Part shown: positions 35,905-44,536 of the stretch, one piece after another
How positions within the stretch are numbered: the first letter of the stretch is position 1
Layout: each line of letters begins with the position of its first letter
Origin: Thiodiazotropha sp040506775
GTDB lineage: Bacteria; Pseudomonadota; Gammaproteobacteria; Chromatiales; Chromatiaceae
Assembly: GCA_040506775.1 (NCBI GenBank)
Contig: JBEVWC010000029.1
Location: forward strand, 11,874 to 75,873
Reading direction: 5' to 3'
Length of the DNA: 64,000 nucleotides
Notes under the pieces: model-generated
Seen by the model: the letters and a program-made list of their open reading frames with translations, nothing else
What the model was told of the DNA's origin: nothing
Databases searched by the model: none
Program-made: the position numbers and the translations under genes

Positions 35905-37288
35905 TGATTATCAGAACCTCGATGCGACGATTGGTCTTACGTCCCTCTTCGGTTTCGTTATTGGCCACGGGGCGGGTTTCGCCATAACCGATAGCAGTCA
36001 AACGGGTGCGTTTCACCCCCCCGACCTTTTCCAAGAACGATGCGACGGTCTCCGCCCGTTGCTGAGATAGTGTCAGATTCGCCTCCGCGCTACCAACCGA
36101 ATCGGTATGTCCTGAGACCACAACATTGGGATTGGGAAAGGTGTTCACTGCAGTCACGATCTTGTCCAGCAGGGCAAAATTCTCTGCCTGGATATCCGCA
36201 CCGCCGCTGGGAAAATTGAAGGCATGTAGCTCGAGCAGCACATTGTGACCCTGGCGATAGACATTGGCCTCGTAGGGTGAGAACAGCCGCTGGATCTTGT
36301 CGAAGCGCTCCTGGGCCTCACGATTCTGCCGCTCCATGGTCGCCAGACGGGTCTCCAGGTCAATACGGGTCGCCAACTCGGTCCGTTGCATGGTCACATA
36401 GTGCTTGAGCTTGTCTTTCAGGATCTGCACCACCTCGTGATTGGGTTGATCGAAGGGCAGTTCCTCGGACAGGGGTTCATTGATCTGGCTGAGCTGATTC
36501 TGATACCACAGGAGGATATCCTCGAGGCTGAACTCCCGGCTTTCAAAATCCTTGACCAGTTCGGTGATCTCGATACTGCGCTTAGCCAGCTTGCTTGCCT
36601 GAAGGGCATGGTTGCGGGCCTTATCACGTTGACTGCGATTGGTTTCGAGTACAGCGATGGCCAGGGTAAGCTCATCATTGGCCCGTTTCAGGGTTTTCGG
36701 TGCGTATTCGTCCGCCTCGCTCTGTACCGCCAATTGAATGTCCTTGCGGGCATTCTCCGTGGCCTCCTGCTTGAGTGCCTCCAGCTCAATCTGGGCATAG
36801 CCTTCGAGCATCTCAGGCCGCCACTTCTTGGCCGCCTCGAGATCCCCCTCTTCCACCAGTTCCGAGGCCTTGCGCAGCTTGTTATCGAGGGCCTTGAAGC
36901 GCTCTTCCTGAAGGGTATCGGCGCCCGCTTCGATGGCCAGGCCTCGGGCATCCAGCACTTCGCGCATCAGCGCCTTGGAGACATTGGCATCCGCTTCGGC
37001 CTTGCTGATCACCCGCCAGCCTTCCTCCAGGGTCTTGGCCACCTTTTCACTGTTACGTGTGCGTCCAAGGGAGATCGCCTGCAACAGAATCTCCTGGGAG
37101 CGGGCAAAACCCTTGGGAGCCAGATCGAATCGGCCCTTGCTCAGATCCTCACTCAAGCGTCCTTTGTAGGCGGAGATCTCATCATACTCTTCGATGACCT
37201 GATGCTCGGAAAGGGTCGGAGCCGTGGTGCAGCCCCAGACTGACAGGCCAAGTGTCAACAGGACCGCCCATCTCAACAACGATGACAT
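35897..37288 (-). CDS. OmpA-family outer-membrane lipoprotein
   Basis: A 463-residue protein with a lipoprotein signal (LLRWAVLLTLGLSVWGC, lipobox VWGC), a long central region of alpha-helical, coiled-coil repeats (about 60-330, with DUF4398-like character), and a C-terminal OmpA domain (about 350-460: VSGHTDSVGSAEANLTLSQQRA and IGYGETRPVANNETEEGRKTNRRIEV) that binds peptidoglycan. It probably spans the periplasm from outer membrane to cell wall. ATG 37288 has GAGGGG 8 bases upstream. Position after iscX and the thioredoxin-like gene, and before korA, is unusual for an envelope protein. Confidence 0.87.
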   Translation of the reverse strand: MSSLLRWAVLLTLGLSVWGCTTAPTLSEHQVIEEYDEISAYKGRLSEDLSKGRFDLAPKGFARSQEILLQAISLGRTRNSEKVAKTLEEGWRVISKAEADANVSKALMREVLDARGLAIEAGADTLQEERFKALDNKLRKASELVEEGDLEAAKKWRPEMLEGYAQIELEALKQEATENARKDIQLAVQSEADEYAPKTLKRANDELTLAIAVLETNRSQRDKARNHALQASKLAKRSIEITELVKDFESREFSLEDILLWYQNQLSQINEPLSEELPFDQPNHEVVQILKDKLKHYVTMQRTELATRIDLETRLATMERQNREAQERFDKIQRLFSPYEANVYRQGHNVLLELHAFNFPSGGADIQAENFALLDKIVTAVNTFPNPNVVVSGHTDSVGSAEANLTLSQQRAETVASFLEKVGGVKRTRLTAIGYGETRPVANNETEEGRKTNRRIEVLIINE

Positions 37289-37308
37289 ATCACAGATCCC
37301 CTCGCGAT

Positions 37309-37836
37309 TCAGGAGTGTTCCGAAAGCCATAATCGTAACCGCAGAGTCAGTTCGGGTGTGTAGCCCACGGTCACAAAGCGGATCTTCAGATCCTTGTCGA
37401 CGATGTAACTGGTTGGCAGACCTTTCACGCGCCAGGCAGCGGCGATGTCTCCTCCCGCATCATTGATGGTACTGAAACCCAGGTTTCGCGACTGCAGATG
37501 TTCCCGAACCTCTTGAGCCGGCCCTGACTGCATGGCCACGGTGATAACCCGGTGAGAGCGAGACAGGTCATCAATGCTGGAGGCTTCCAGGCCGCAGACC
37601 GGACACCAGGAAGCCCAGAAGTGGACTAACACCGGCCCATCCGCAAAATCCGCCAGGTCGAAATGTTCTCCCGCCAGGGTCTGTCCCAGCAAAGGGGGGG
37701 CATCACCGACCACCAAATCCCGAGTTTGCCAGAGATGAACCAGGAACAGAACCAGTATCAATCCAAGGAGTTCGGCACCCCAGCGCAGCATACGCCGTCC
37801 CAAAGTGGGTGATTCCTTGGCTTGCTTTTTTTCCAT
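37309..37836 (-). CDS. Membrane-anchored thiol-disulfide oxidoreductase (TlpA/ScsD-like)
   Basis: A 175-residue protein. One N-terminal helix (AELLGLILVLFLVHLW) anchors a thioredoxin domain with the active site WCPVC and a cis-Pro loop at GLPTSYIVDKD. It resembles ScsD, which works as a periplasmic protein disulfide oxidoreductase or reductase. It lies 41 bases after iscX and 20 bases before the OmpA-like gene on the same strand, so it is likely in one long operon with the isc genes. Confidence 0.85.
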   Translation of the reverse strand: MEKKQAKESPTLGRRMLRWGAELLGLILVLFLVHLWQTRDLVVGDAPPLLGQTLAGEHFDLADFADGPVLVHFWASWCPVCGLEASSIDDLSRSHRVITVAMQSGPAQEVREHLQSRNLGFSTINDAGGDIAAAWRVKGLPTSYIVDKDLKIRFVTVGYTPELTLRLRLWLSEHS

Positions 37837-37877
37837 ACCCGAATACCGATGCGGCTGAGCGGATGAGCAGCCGGGGC

Positions 37878-38078
37878 TTACTCCCGTTCTTCGATCCAGG
37901 CGGCCTGGATGGCCTCAAGGATCTTCTCCCCGGAATGGTAGGGATCGTCGTCGAAATCGTCCAGTTGCATGACCCAGTTGCGCAAATCGACGAAATTCAC
38001 GCTGCGTGGATCCACTTCCGGATAGGTTTCATCGAGTTCGATGGCAATGTTGAGGCTGTCGACCCATTTCAATCCCAT
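37878..38078 (-). CDS. iscX: Iron-sulfur assembly protein IscX
   Basis: A 66-residue acidic protein: MGLKWVDSLNIAIELDE, then PRSVNFVDLRNWVMQLDDFDD, matching IscX (YfhJ) in length and sequence. It binds IscS and iron and modulates Fe-S assembly. It ends the classical isc operon, nine bases after fdx. Confidence 0.95.
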   Translation of the reverse strand: MGLKWVDSLNIAIELDETYPEVDPRSVNFVDLRNWVMQLDDFDDDPYHSGEKILEAIQAAWIEERE

Positions 38079-38087
38079 AGCTACCTC

Positions 38088-38426
38088 TCAGTGATGTTCT
38101 GACACCATATTGATCGTGTACTTGGGAATCTCGACCACGAGATCCACCTCTCCGACTTTCGCCTGACAACTCAAGCGGGACTCCGGCTCGAGGCCCCAGG
38201 CCTTGTCGAGCATGTCCTCTTCCACCTCGTCGGCTTCGCCCAGGGAATCGAAACCCTCCCGCACGATCACGTGACAGGTGGTACAGGCGCAGGATTTCTC
38301 GCAGGCGTGTTCAATCTCTATGCCGTGCTGCAAGGCCGCGTCACAAAGGGTGATACCCGGTTCAACATCGATCACCGCACCCTCGGGGCAGATCTCTTCA
38401 TGGGGCAGAAAGATGATTCGTGTCAT
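38088..38426 (-). CDS. fdx: ISC-type [2Fe-2S] ferredoxin
   Basis: A 112-residue adrenodoxin-type ferredoxin that gives electrons for Fe-S assembly. The cluster ligands are in the pattern CEKSCACTTCHV (the set C-x5-C-x2-C) and the later Cys in RLSCQAKV. The E. coli protein has 111 residues. It sits between hscA and iscX as usual. Confidence 0.95.
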   Translation of the reverse strand: MTRIIFLPHEEICPEGAVIDVEPGITLCDAALQHGIEIEHACEKSCACTTCHVIVREGFDSLGEADEVEEDMLDKAWGLEPESRLSCQAKVGEVDLVVEIPKYTINMVSEHH

Positions 38427-38438
38427 GCGTTGTCTCTG

Positions 38439-40307
38439 TCAAAATTCATCTAGACTGTGGCCGGACATGGCCTGTTGGATACTTTGGTTCATACGGCGTT
38501 CGACATAGAAACCACAGGTCTTTTCCAGATCGGCGATGCGCGCCTTGATCTGTTGCGGATCGGTCGCATCGACCACCGCCTTGAGATCCTCCAGGGCCTG
38601 GTCGACCCGGGCACGTTCAGACGCATCCAGCAGACGCTCGCCATCCTCGGCCAGGGCGCTGACCAGGGCCTCAATGACCCGCTCGGCCTCGACCTGCTGT
38701 TCCCGAAGATTTCGCGCTAGTTTGTCATCGCTGGCATGCGCGATGGAATCGCGCAACATGGTCTCGATCTCTAGATCGGTGAGACCGTAGGAGGGTTTGA
38801 CCTCGATACTCGCGTGTACGCCACTGCTCTGTTCCACCGCACTGACGCTCAACAACCCGTCCGCATCCACCGCATAGGTGACACGGATGCGCGCGGCGCC
38901 CGCCACCATCGGGGGAATTCCCCGCAGCTCGAAGCGCGCCAGGGAGCGGCAATCGGAGACCAGTTCCCGTTCCCCCTGCACCACATGAATCGCCATCGCG
39001 GTCTGACCGTCCTTGAAGGTGGTGAACTCCTGGGCCCGGGCCACCGGAATGGTGGTGTTGCGGCTGATCAGCTTTTCCGTCAGTCCGCCCATGGTTTCGA
39101 TGCCCAGGGAGAGCGGAATCACATCCAATAGCAACATCTCATCGCCGGGTTTGTTACCCACCAGGATGTCCGCCTGAATCGCCGCACCCACCGCGACCAC
39201 CCGGTCCGGATCGATATCCACCAGGGGTTCAGTGGCAAACAGTTCGCCCACCATTTCCCGTACCCGGGGCACCCGGGTGGAACCGCCCACCATCACCACG
39301 TCTTCGACCTCTTCCGCGGACACGCCGGCATCCCGCAGGGTACGGCGGCAGGCCATCAGGGTTTTCTTCACCAGGGGATCGATCAGTTCATGAAATCCTG
39401 CCCGGTCGAGGTGGCCGCGCCATTCGGAACCATCCTCGAGGCTGACCACGATTTCGGTTTCGTCCGTATCGCTGAGGGCCTCCTTGGCCTCGCATCCGGC
39501 GCGGATCAGACGCTTGATCATGGCCTGGCCGGCATCCTCGGGTATCCCGGCCTGCTGCATGATCCAGGCGGCCACGGCGCGGTCGAAATCATCTCCGCCC
39601 AAGGCAGAGTCACCCCCCGTGGCCATGACTTCGAACACGCCTTTGTTGAGTCGCAGAATGGAGATATCAAAGGTACCGCCACCCAGGTCATAGATCGCAT
39701 GGATACCCTCCGCACCCTTGTCCAGACCATAGGCCACCGCGGCGGCGGTAGGTTCGTTCAACAGCCGCAGCACATGCAACCCGGCCAGCTTGGCCGCATC
39801 CTTGGTTGCCTGGCGTTGGGCTTCATCGAAATAGGCGGGCACGGTGATCACCACACCCTGCAGGGGGCCACCGAGGGTGTTTTCCGCCCGATCGGAGAGC
39901 TGCCGGAGTATCTCCGCAGAGACCTCGATGGGTGACACCTCACCGCTGCGGGTCTTGATTCGCGGCACCCGGCTGTCCGGCTGGGCAAACTCGTAAGGCA
40001 GCTGAGTGCCCAGGGTCTTGATATCCTCGACACCCCGGCCGATCAACCGTTTGACGGATGAGATGGTGTTGAGCGGATCGTCCACCTCGGTCTGTTTTGC
40101 CTCGTGACCGACCCGGATTCCGGACTCGAGATACTGAACCACCGAGGGTAACAGGTGCCGCCCCTGATCATCGGCCAGGGTCTCGGCCTGTCCGCTGCGG
40201 ACACAGGCCACCAGTGAGTTGGTGGTACCGAGATCGATACCCGCGGAAAGCCGGTGCTGATGAGGCGCCTGGGCCTGTCCCGGCTCGGCTATCTGTAGGA
40301 GCGCCAT
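38439..40307 (-). CDS. hscA: Fe-S protein assembly chaperone HscA
   Basis: A 622-residue Hsp70-class chaperone (E. coli HscA 616). ATPase motifs are GIDLGTTNSLVA near 24-35, YDLGGGTFDISILRL and VGGSTRVPRVREMV. It releases the cluster from IscU by recognising the LPPVK motif, which the IscU here has. Its start is 71 bases after the hscB stop. ATP-driven action with HscB is well established for this pair. Confidence 0.95.
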   Translation of the reverse strand: MALLQIAEPGQAQAPHQHRLSAGIDLGTTNSLVACVRSGQAETLADDQGRHLLPSVVQYLESGIRVGHEAKQTEVDDPLNTISSVKRLIGRGVEDIKTLGTQLPYEFAQPDSRVPRIKTRSGEVSPIEVSAEILRQLSDRAENTLGGPLQGVVITVPAYFDEAQRQATKDAAKLAGLHVLRLLNEPTAAAVAYGLDKGAEGIHAIYDLGGGTFDISILRLNKGVFEVMATGGDSALGGDDFDRAVAAWIMQQAGIPEDAGQAMIKRLIRAGCEAKEALSDTDETEIVVSLEDGSEWRGHLDRAGFHELIDPLVKKTLMACRRTLRDAGVSAEEVEDVVMVGGSTRVPRVREMVGELFATEPLVDIDPDRVVAVGAAIQADILVGNKPGDEMLLLDVIPLSLGIETMGGLTEKLISRNTTIPVARAQEFTTFKDGQTAMAIHVVQGERELVSDCRSLARFELRGIPPMVAGAARIRVTYAVDADGLLSVSAVEQSSGVHASIEVKPSYGLTDLEIETMLRDSIAHASDDKLARNLREQQVEAERVIEALVSALAEDGERLLDASERARVDQALEDLKAVVDATDPQQIKARIADLEKTCGFYVERRMNQSIQQAMSGHSLDEF

Positions 40308-40378
40308 CGCGTGGTCTACCTCGTCTTGTTTACCTGCAACGTCTGTGTCTTCCGCCTGGAGACGGCCGCTGACAGACG

Positions 40379-40927
40379 CTAGTTGTACTGATCTTCCAGT
40401 TCGGCTTCCGCCCGCTCCACTTCAGTGCGGAGTTTCTGCAGAAAGCGCATTTTGCGCAGTATCTCCCGGGCATCCTCGAGCTGTTCCGCGGTCGGACGCT
40501 CAAACAGCACAGCCATCTGTGCCACCAGGTCGGTGATCTGCTTACGGATCCGGTTACTCAGATCGAGCACGGCTTCGTAGGGGCCGGACTGACTGAGCAG
40601 GTTCTCGAGTTCTTCACGCAGCTCCATCTGCTGCATAAGGAACTCCATGTCCTGGGTGGACTCGTTGAGACTGTCCATTTCGACACCGTGCAGCGACAGC
40701 AGATAGGCCGCCCGGGCGATTGGATCCTTGAGGGTTTCGAATGCCTCGTTGATCAGCGAGGCCCCCTGTACGGAAAGCCGCCGCTCCTGCTCCGTAGCAT
40801 TGGCGTAGCGGTCGGGATGCACCACCCGTTGCAGGTCGCGATAGCGATCCGCCAGGGAGGTGCTATCGACGATATAGCCGACCGGAAGGCCAAACAGATC
40901 AAAGTAATTTTTCGAAAAATCCAGCAT
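40379..40927 (-). CDS. hscB: Co-chaperone HscB (J-domain)
   Basis: A 182-residue J-domain protein. The HPD motif is in RVVHPDRYANATEQERRL, and the C-terminal helical bundle (EDAREILRKMRFLQKLRTEVERAEAELEDQ) binds IscU. It is slightly longer than the E. coli protein (171). No ribosome site precedes ATG 40927; instead an intrinsic-type terminator lies directly upstream, which sets hscBA-fdx apart from iscRSUA. Confidence 0.93.
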   Translation of the reverse strand: MLDFSKNYFDLFGLPVGYIVDSTSLADRYRDLQRVVHPDRYANATEQERRLSVQGASLINEAFETLKDPIARAAYLLSLHGVEMDSLNESTQDMEFLMQQMELREELENLLSQSGPYEAVLDLSNRIRKQITDLVAQMAVLFERPTAEQLEDAREILRKMRFLQKLRTEVERAEAELEDQYN

Positions 40928-40931
40928 ATCG

Positions 40932-40960
40932 AAAAAAACGGCTGCCTATTGGCAGCCGTT
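40932..40960 (-). terminator. Intrinsic terminator / attenuator between iscA and hscB
   Basis: On the minus strand AACGGCTGCC-AATA-GGCAGCCGTT followed by TTTTT: a 10-bp perfect stem and a U-run that ends 5 bases before the hscB ATG. It is 24 bases after the iscA stop. Partial termination here would lower hscBA-fdx expression relative to iscRSUA (inference). Confidence 0.85.
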
Positions 40961-40983
40961 CCGTACCCTTGATTGATGAAGTG

Positions 40984-41307
40984 TCAAACTCCGAAACTCT
41001 CGCCGCAACCACAGGCGCTCTTGGCATTGGGATTGTTGAACTTGAATCCCTCGTTAAGCCCCTCGCGGGCATAGTCGACTTCGGTGCCATCGAGGTAAAC
41101 CAGGCTCTTGGCATCGATGATGACTTTCACGCCCCGGTCCTCGAAAACCTGGTCGTCTTCGTGGATCTCGTCCACGAATTCCATCTCGTAGGCCATCCCG
41201 GAACAACCCGAGGTGCGAACCCCAAGGCGAATCCCCAGTCCCTTGCCCCGGTTGGCGAGGAAGGTCTGAACCCGTTTTGCCGCCGCTTCTGTGATTGTGA
41301 TACTCAT
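40984..41307 (-). CDS. iscA: A-type Fe-S carrier IscA
   Basis: A 107-residue A-type carrier. Three Cys ligands are present: GVRTSGCSGMAYEME, and the C-terminal SACGCGESFGV pair. It accepts and hands on Fe-S clusters. It is separated from iscU by a 149-base MITE-like element instead of the usual short gap. Confidence 0.95.
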   Translation of the reverse strand: MSITITEAAAKRVQTFLANRGKGLGIRLGVRTSGCSGMAYEMEFVDEIHEDDQVFEDRGVKVIIDAKSLVYLDGTEVDYAREGLNEGFKFNNPNAKSACGCGESFGV

Positions 41308-41329
41308 CGCGCTACTCTACCAGAACCCA

Positions 41330-41471
41330 GCAGGCTGTTGAAATTCCACTCAGACGGTACGACCCTGGGTTGAAAGCCGCCTCAAAATGCTCATTTACCT
41401 TAAGTAAACTGCACATTTTCGGCGAATTCAGCCTTGTCTCATACCCGTCCAGGCGAATTTCATTGGCCTGC
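41330..41471. mobile_element. MITE-like element (GCAGGC termini) between iscU and iscA
   Basis: Terminal inverted repeats GCAGGCTGTTGAAATTC (41330-41346) and the complement of GAATTTCATTGGCCTGC (41455-41471) flank about 108 bases without coding capacity. Related ends occur at 8160 and at 34118-34154. The element fills the iscU-iscA gap (41308-41478). It has no transposase and is small, so it was presumably mobilised in trans. Confidence 0.8.
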
Positions 41472-41478
41472 CAGTGCT

Positions 41479-41862
41479 CTATTTGGTGTTTTTATCCGAA
41501 TAATCCTTGATCGCGGCCTTGATGGCGTCCTCCGCCAGCACCGAACAGTGCACTTTCACCGGCGGCAGGGCCAGTTCTTCGGCGATGTCGGAATTCTTGA
41601 TCAACTGGGCCTCTTCCAGGGTCTTGCCCTTGACCCATTCGGTCAGCAGGCTGCTCGAAGCAATCGCTGAACCGCAGCCATAAGTCTTGAACCGGGCGTC
41701 CTCAATGACTCCGTTTTCGTTGACCTTGATCTGCAGGCGCATCACGTCACCGCAGGCAGGAGCACCCACCATGCCGGTTCCCACACTGGTGTCCTCCTTG
41801 TCGAAAGCCCCCACGTTGCGTGGATTCTCGTAATGATCCAGAACCTTGTCACTATATGCCAT
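41479..41862 (-). CDS. iscU: Fe-S cluster scaffold IscU
   Basis: A 127-residue scaffold. Three conserved Cys are in GAPACGDVM, YGCGSAIASSS and VHCSVLAEDA, and the LPPVK motif recognised by HscA is present just before the third. It builds the cluster with IscS. It follows iscS by 24 bases. Confidence 0.96.
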   Translation of the reverse strand: MAYSDKVLDHYENPRNVGAFDKEDTSVGTGMVGAPACGDVMRLQIKVNENGVIEDARFKTYGCGSAIASSSLLTEWVKGKTLEEAQLIKNSDIAEELALPPVKVHCSVLAEDAIKAAIKDYSDKNTK

Positions 41863-41886
41863 AGCCTAAACCTCAGAACTCTGCGC

Positions 41887-43101
41887 TCAGTGCGCAGCCC
41901 ATTGAATCGTTTTCAGGTCGATACCGTCCTTGAACATCTCCCACAGGGGCGAGAGCTCACGCAGTCGCTCCACCTCGGTGCGGATCTTGTTGATCGCATA
42001 ATCCACCTCTTCCTGGGTGGAGAAGCGTCCCAGGGTGAAGCGGATCGAACTGTGTGCCAGTTCGTCTTCACGACCCAGGGCGCGCAGTACATAGCTGGGT
42101 TCCAGGCTCGCCGAGGTACAGGCGGAGCCGGAGGAAACCGCAAGATCTTTCAGCGCCATAATCAGGGACTCGCCTTCCACGTAGGCGAAACTCACATTCA
42201 GATTGCCGGCCACCCGGTGGCTTTCGTCACCATTCAGGTACACCTCTTCCATGTCCCTGATGCCGTCCCAGAGACGCTGACGCAGGCCCAGAATGCGCTC
42301 GTTTTCAGCGGCCATCTCCTCGCCTGCGATTCTGAAGGCTTCGCCCATGCCGACGATCTGATGAGTCGGCAGGGTGCCGGAACGCATCCCCCGCTCATGA
42401 CCGCCACCGTGCATCTGGGCTTCCAGCCTGACCCGCGGTTTGCGCCGTACGTAGAGGGCGCCGATACCTTTGGGACCGTAGATCTTGTGCGCGGAAAACG
42501 ACATCAGATCCACCTTGAGGTGCTCCAGGTCGATTGGCACCTTGCCTGCGCTCTGGGCCGCGTCCACATGGAACAGGATCTTGCGTGCACGGGTCATCTC
42601 GCCAATCGCTTCGATGTCCTGGATTACGCCGATCTCATTGTTCACGTGCATGATGGAAACCAGAATGGTGTCCTCACGTAAAGTCGCTTCGAGCTTCTGC
42701 AGGTCGATCAAACCATTCGGTTCGGGCTCGAGGTAGGTGATTTCGTAACCGTCACGCTCGAGTTGGCGGCAGGTGTCGAGCACCGCCTTGTGTTCGGTTT
42801 TGCAGGTGATGATGTGGCGGCCTTTCTTCTCATAGAACTCGGCGACGCCTTTGATCGCCAGGTTGTCGGACTCGGTGGCACCGGATGTCCAGACAATCTC
42901 CTTGGGATCCGCATTGACCAGTTGCGCAATCTGCGCGCGGGCCTGGGTTATGGCGTCGTCGGCAGCCCAGCCAAAGGCATGGGATCGGGATGCCGCATTG
43001 CCGAAGGTCCCGTCCTGGGTGAGGTAGGTGCACATTTTGTCCGCGACACGTGGATCCACCGGCGTGGTGGCCGAGTAGTCCATGTAGATGGGTAACTTCA
43101 T
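41887..43101 (-). CDS. iscS: Cysteine desulfurase IscS
   Basis: A 404-residue PLP-dependent desulfurase, the same length as the E. coli enzyme. The PLP-binding Lys is in SFSAHKIYGPKGIGALYV and the active-site Cys in SSGSACTSASLEPS. It delivers sulfur to IscU and to tRNA thiolation systems. It follows iscR by 22 bases. Confidence 0.97.
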   Translation of the reverse strand: MKLPIYMDYSATTPVDPRVADKMCTYLTQDGTFGNAASRSHAFGWAADDAITQARAQIAQLVNADPKEIVWTSGATESDNLAIKGVAEFYEKKGRHIITCKTEHKAVLDTCRQLERDGYEITYLEPEPNGLIDLQKLEATLREDTILVSIMHVNNEIGVIQDIEAIGEMTRARKILFHVDAAQSAGKVPIDLEHLKVDLMSFSAHKIYGPKGIGALYVRRKPRVRLEAQMHGGGHERGMRSGTLPTHQIVGMGEAFRIAGEEMAAENERILGLRQRLWDGIRDMEEVYLNGDESHRVAGNLNVSFAYVEGESLIMALKDLAVSSGSACTSASLEPSYVLRALGREDELAHSSIRFTLGRFSTQEEVDYAINKIRTEVERLRELSPLWEMFKDGIDLKTIQWAAH

Positions 43102-43123
43102 CTCAATCTCCGACCAACAACGG

Positions 43124-43627
43124 TCAGGCCTCAGCCGAGCCGCGGGTAATGTCTGTCATGGTGACGCCCAATGACGTCTTAGCGCCCTGACCGGTTTGTT
43201 CCTGCCGCTCAGCGACCTCCCGGACTGCCTTGCGGTCCATGAGGTCCTGAAGACTGATCTTGTTCAGGTAATTATAGATTTGATTGCTCAGGTCCGACCA
43301 CAAATCGTGAGTCAGACAGCGTTCGTTGTTCTGGCAGTTGTGAGCACCGTGACAACGTGTGGTGTCGATGTTCTCGTCCACCGCGGAAATCACTTCGCCC
43401 ACGTAGATTTCGTCGGCTCCGCGCCCCAGGCTGTAACCGCCACCCGGGCCCCGCACACTGGCGACCAGAGCCTTTTTACGCAATCTGGAGAAGAGCTGCT
43501 CCAGGTAGGAGAGTGAAATTCCCTGACGCTGAGCGATATCGGCCAAGGTGATCGGACCTTCTCCGACATGCAGGGAGAGATCCAGCATGGCAGTGACCGC
43601 ATAGCGACCTTTTGTGGTAAGTTTCAC
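43124..43627 (-). CDS. iscR: Fe-S-sensing transcriptional regulator IscR
   Basis: A 167-residue Rrf2-family regulator with winged-helix DNA-binding region (GPITLADIAQRQGISLSYLEQLFSRLRKK) and the cluster-binding Cys triad RCHGAHNCQNNERC with a nearby His. It should repress the isc operon when it holds its [2Fe-2S] cluster. The start is GTG 43627 with GGAG upstream. It is the first gene of the isc set. Confidence 0.95.
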   Translation of the reverse strand: MKLTTKGRYAVTAMLDLSLHVGEGPITLADIAQRQGISLSYLEQLFSRLRKKALVASVRGPGGGYSLGRGADEIYVGEVISAVDENIDTTRCHGAHNCQNNERCLTHDLWSDLSNQIYNYLNKISLQDLMDRKAVREVAERQEQTGQGAKTSLGVTMTDITRGSAEA

Positions 43628-43658
43628 GTCGTCTGCTCCGTGTATATATCCAGTCGCT

Positions 43659-43686
43659 AATATACAATCCCTAGCAAATTAGTCAA
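43659..43686 (-). promoter_or_regulatory. iscR promoter with probable type 1 IscR site
   Basis: On the minus strand, TTGACT (-35) at 43681-43686, a 16-base spacer and TATATT (-10) at 43659-43664. The -35 lies in TTGACTAATTTGCTAGGGAT, which resembles the type 1 IscR-binding consensus (TTGACT-AT-rich-TCGGGAT). Autorepression by holo-IscR is therefore likely (inference). Confidence 0.7.
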
Positions 43687-43702
43687 CATTCAGCCACCTC
43701 GT

Positions 43703-44536
43703 TCATTCGGTGGTTTTCTGTGCCTCTTCTGTCACTTCATCCAGCTTTTTCAACTCCTCTGCAGTGGAGATGATTTCACAGGAATCCAGATCCGGAAGCT
43801 GCGAAGAATCCTCATCGATACCCAGCTTCTTCAGGGCTTCGCACATGGACTGCATTTTCTTGTCCATCACGTGCATGTGATCCAGCATGCAGTTGATCGC
43901 ATGGGCCACCGGGTCAGTCGCGTCCTTGGTCGCACCATAGGCGTCAAAGCCGATCTTCTTGGCGATCGCTTCACGATGTCCCCCGGTTTCCGGCTCTTTG
44001 GGGGTGATCAACTTGCCCGGGACACCGACCACGGTCGCACCCGCAGGCACATCCTTGACCACCACCGCATTGGAGCCGATACGCGCCCCCTCGCCCACTT
44101 CGATGGGCCCCAGCACTTTGGCCCCGGCCCCCACGACCACGTTGTTGCCCAGGGTGGGATGGCGCTTGCCCTTCTCCCAACTGGTGCCACCCAGGGTGAC
44201 CCCGTGATAGAGGGTGCAGTCATCGCCGATGATTGCGGTCTCGCCGATCACCACGCCCATGCCGTGATCGATGAAGAAACGCCGCCCGATCACCGCGCCC
44301 GGATGGATCTCGATTCCGGTCAGCAGTCGCGCAAGATTTGAGAGCACCCGGGCCAGCCATTTCAGGCCAAACTGCCAGAGTTTGTGGGACAGGCGGTGAA
44401 ACATCACCGCATGCACCCCGGGATAGGTGGTGACGACCTCGAAGCTGTTGCGTGCAGCGGGATCCCGTTCGAAGACACTCTGTATGTCCTCTTTCCAACG
44501 GGAGATGTTCCTTGCTCCGGAATTGTCTGACGGCAT
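43703..44536 (-). CDS. cysE: Serine O-acetyltransferase
   Basis: A 277-residue left-handed beta-helix acetyltransferase. Hexapeptide repeats include IHPGAVIGRRFFIDHGMGVVIGETA and GNNVVVGAGAKVLGPIEVGEGARIGSNAVV, with the active His region in DHGMGVV. It makes O-acetylserine for cysteine, the sulfur donor of IscS. The C-terminal tail of about 60 residues, with an acidic end, is longer than in many family members. It precedes iscR by 75 bases, as in other gammaproteobacteria with cysE-iscRSUA order. Confidence 0.93.
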   Translation of the reverse strand: MPSDNSGARNISRWKEDIQSVFERDPAARNSFEVVTTYPGVHAVMFHRLSHKLWQFGLKWLARVLSNLARLLTGIEIHPGAVIGRRFFIDHGMGVVIGETAIIGDDCTLYHGVTLGGTSWEKGKRHPTLGNNVVVGAGAKVLGPIEVGEGARIGSNAVVVKDVPAGATVVGVPGKLITPKEPETGGHREAIAKKIGFDAYGATKDATDPVAHAINCMLDHMHVMDKKMQSMCEALKKLGIDEDSSQLPDLDSCEIISTAEELKKLDEVTEEAQKTTE

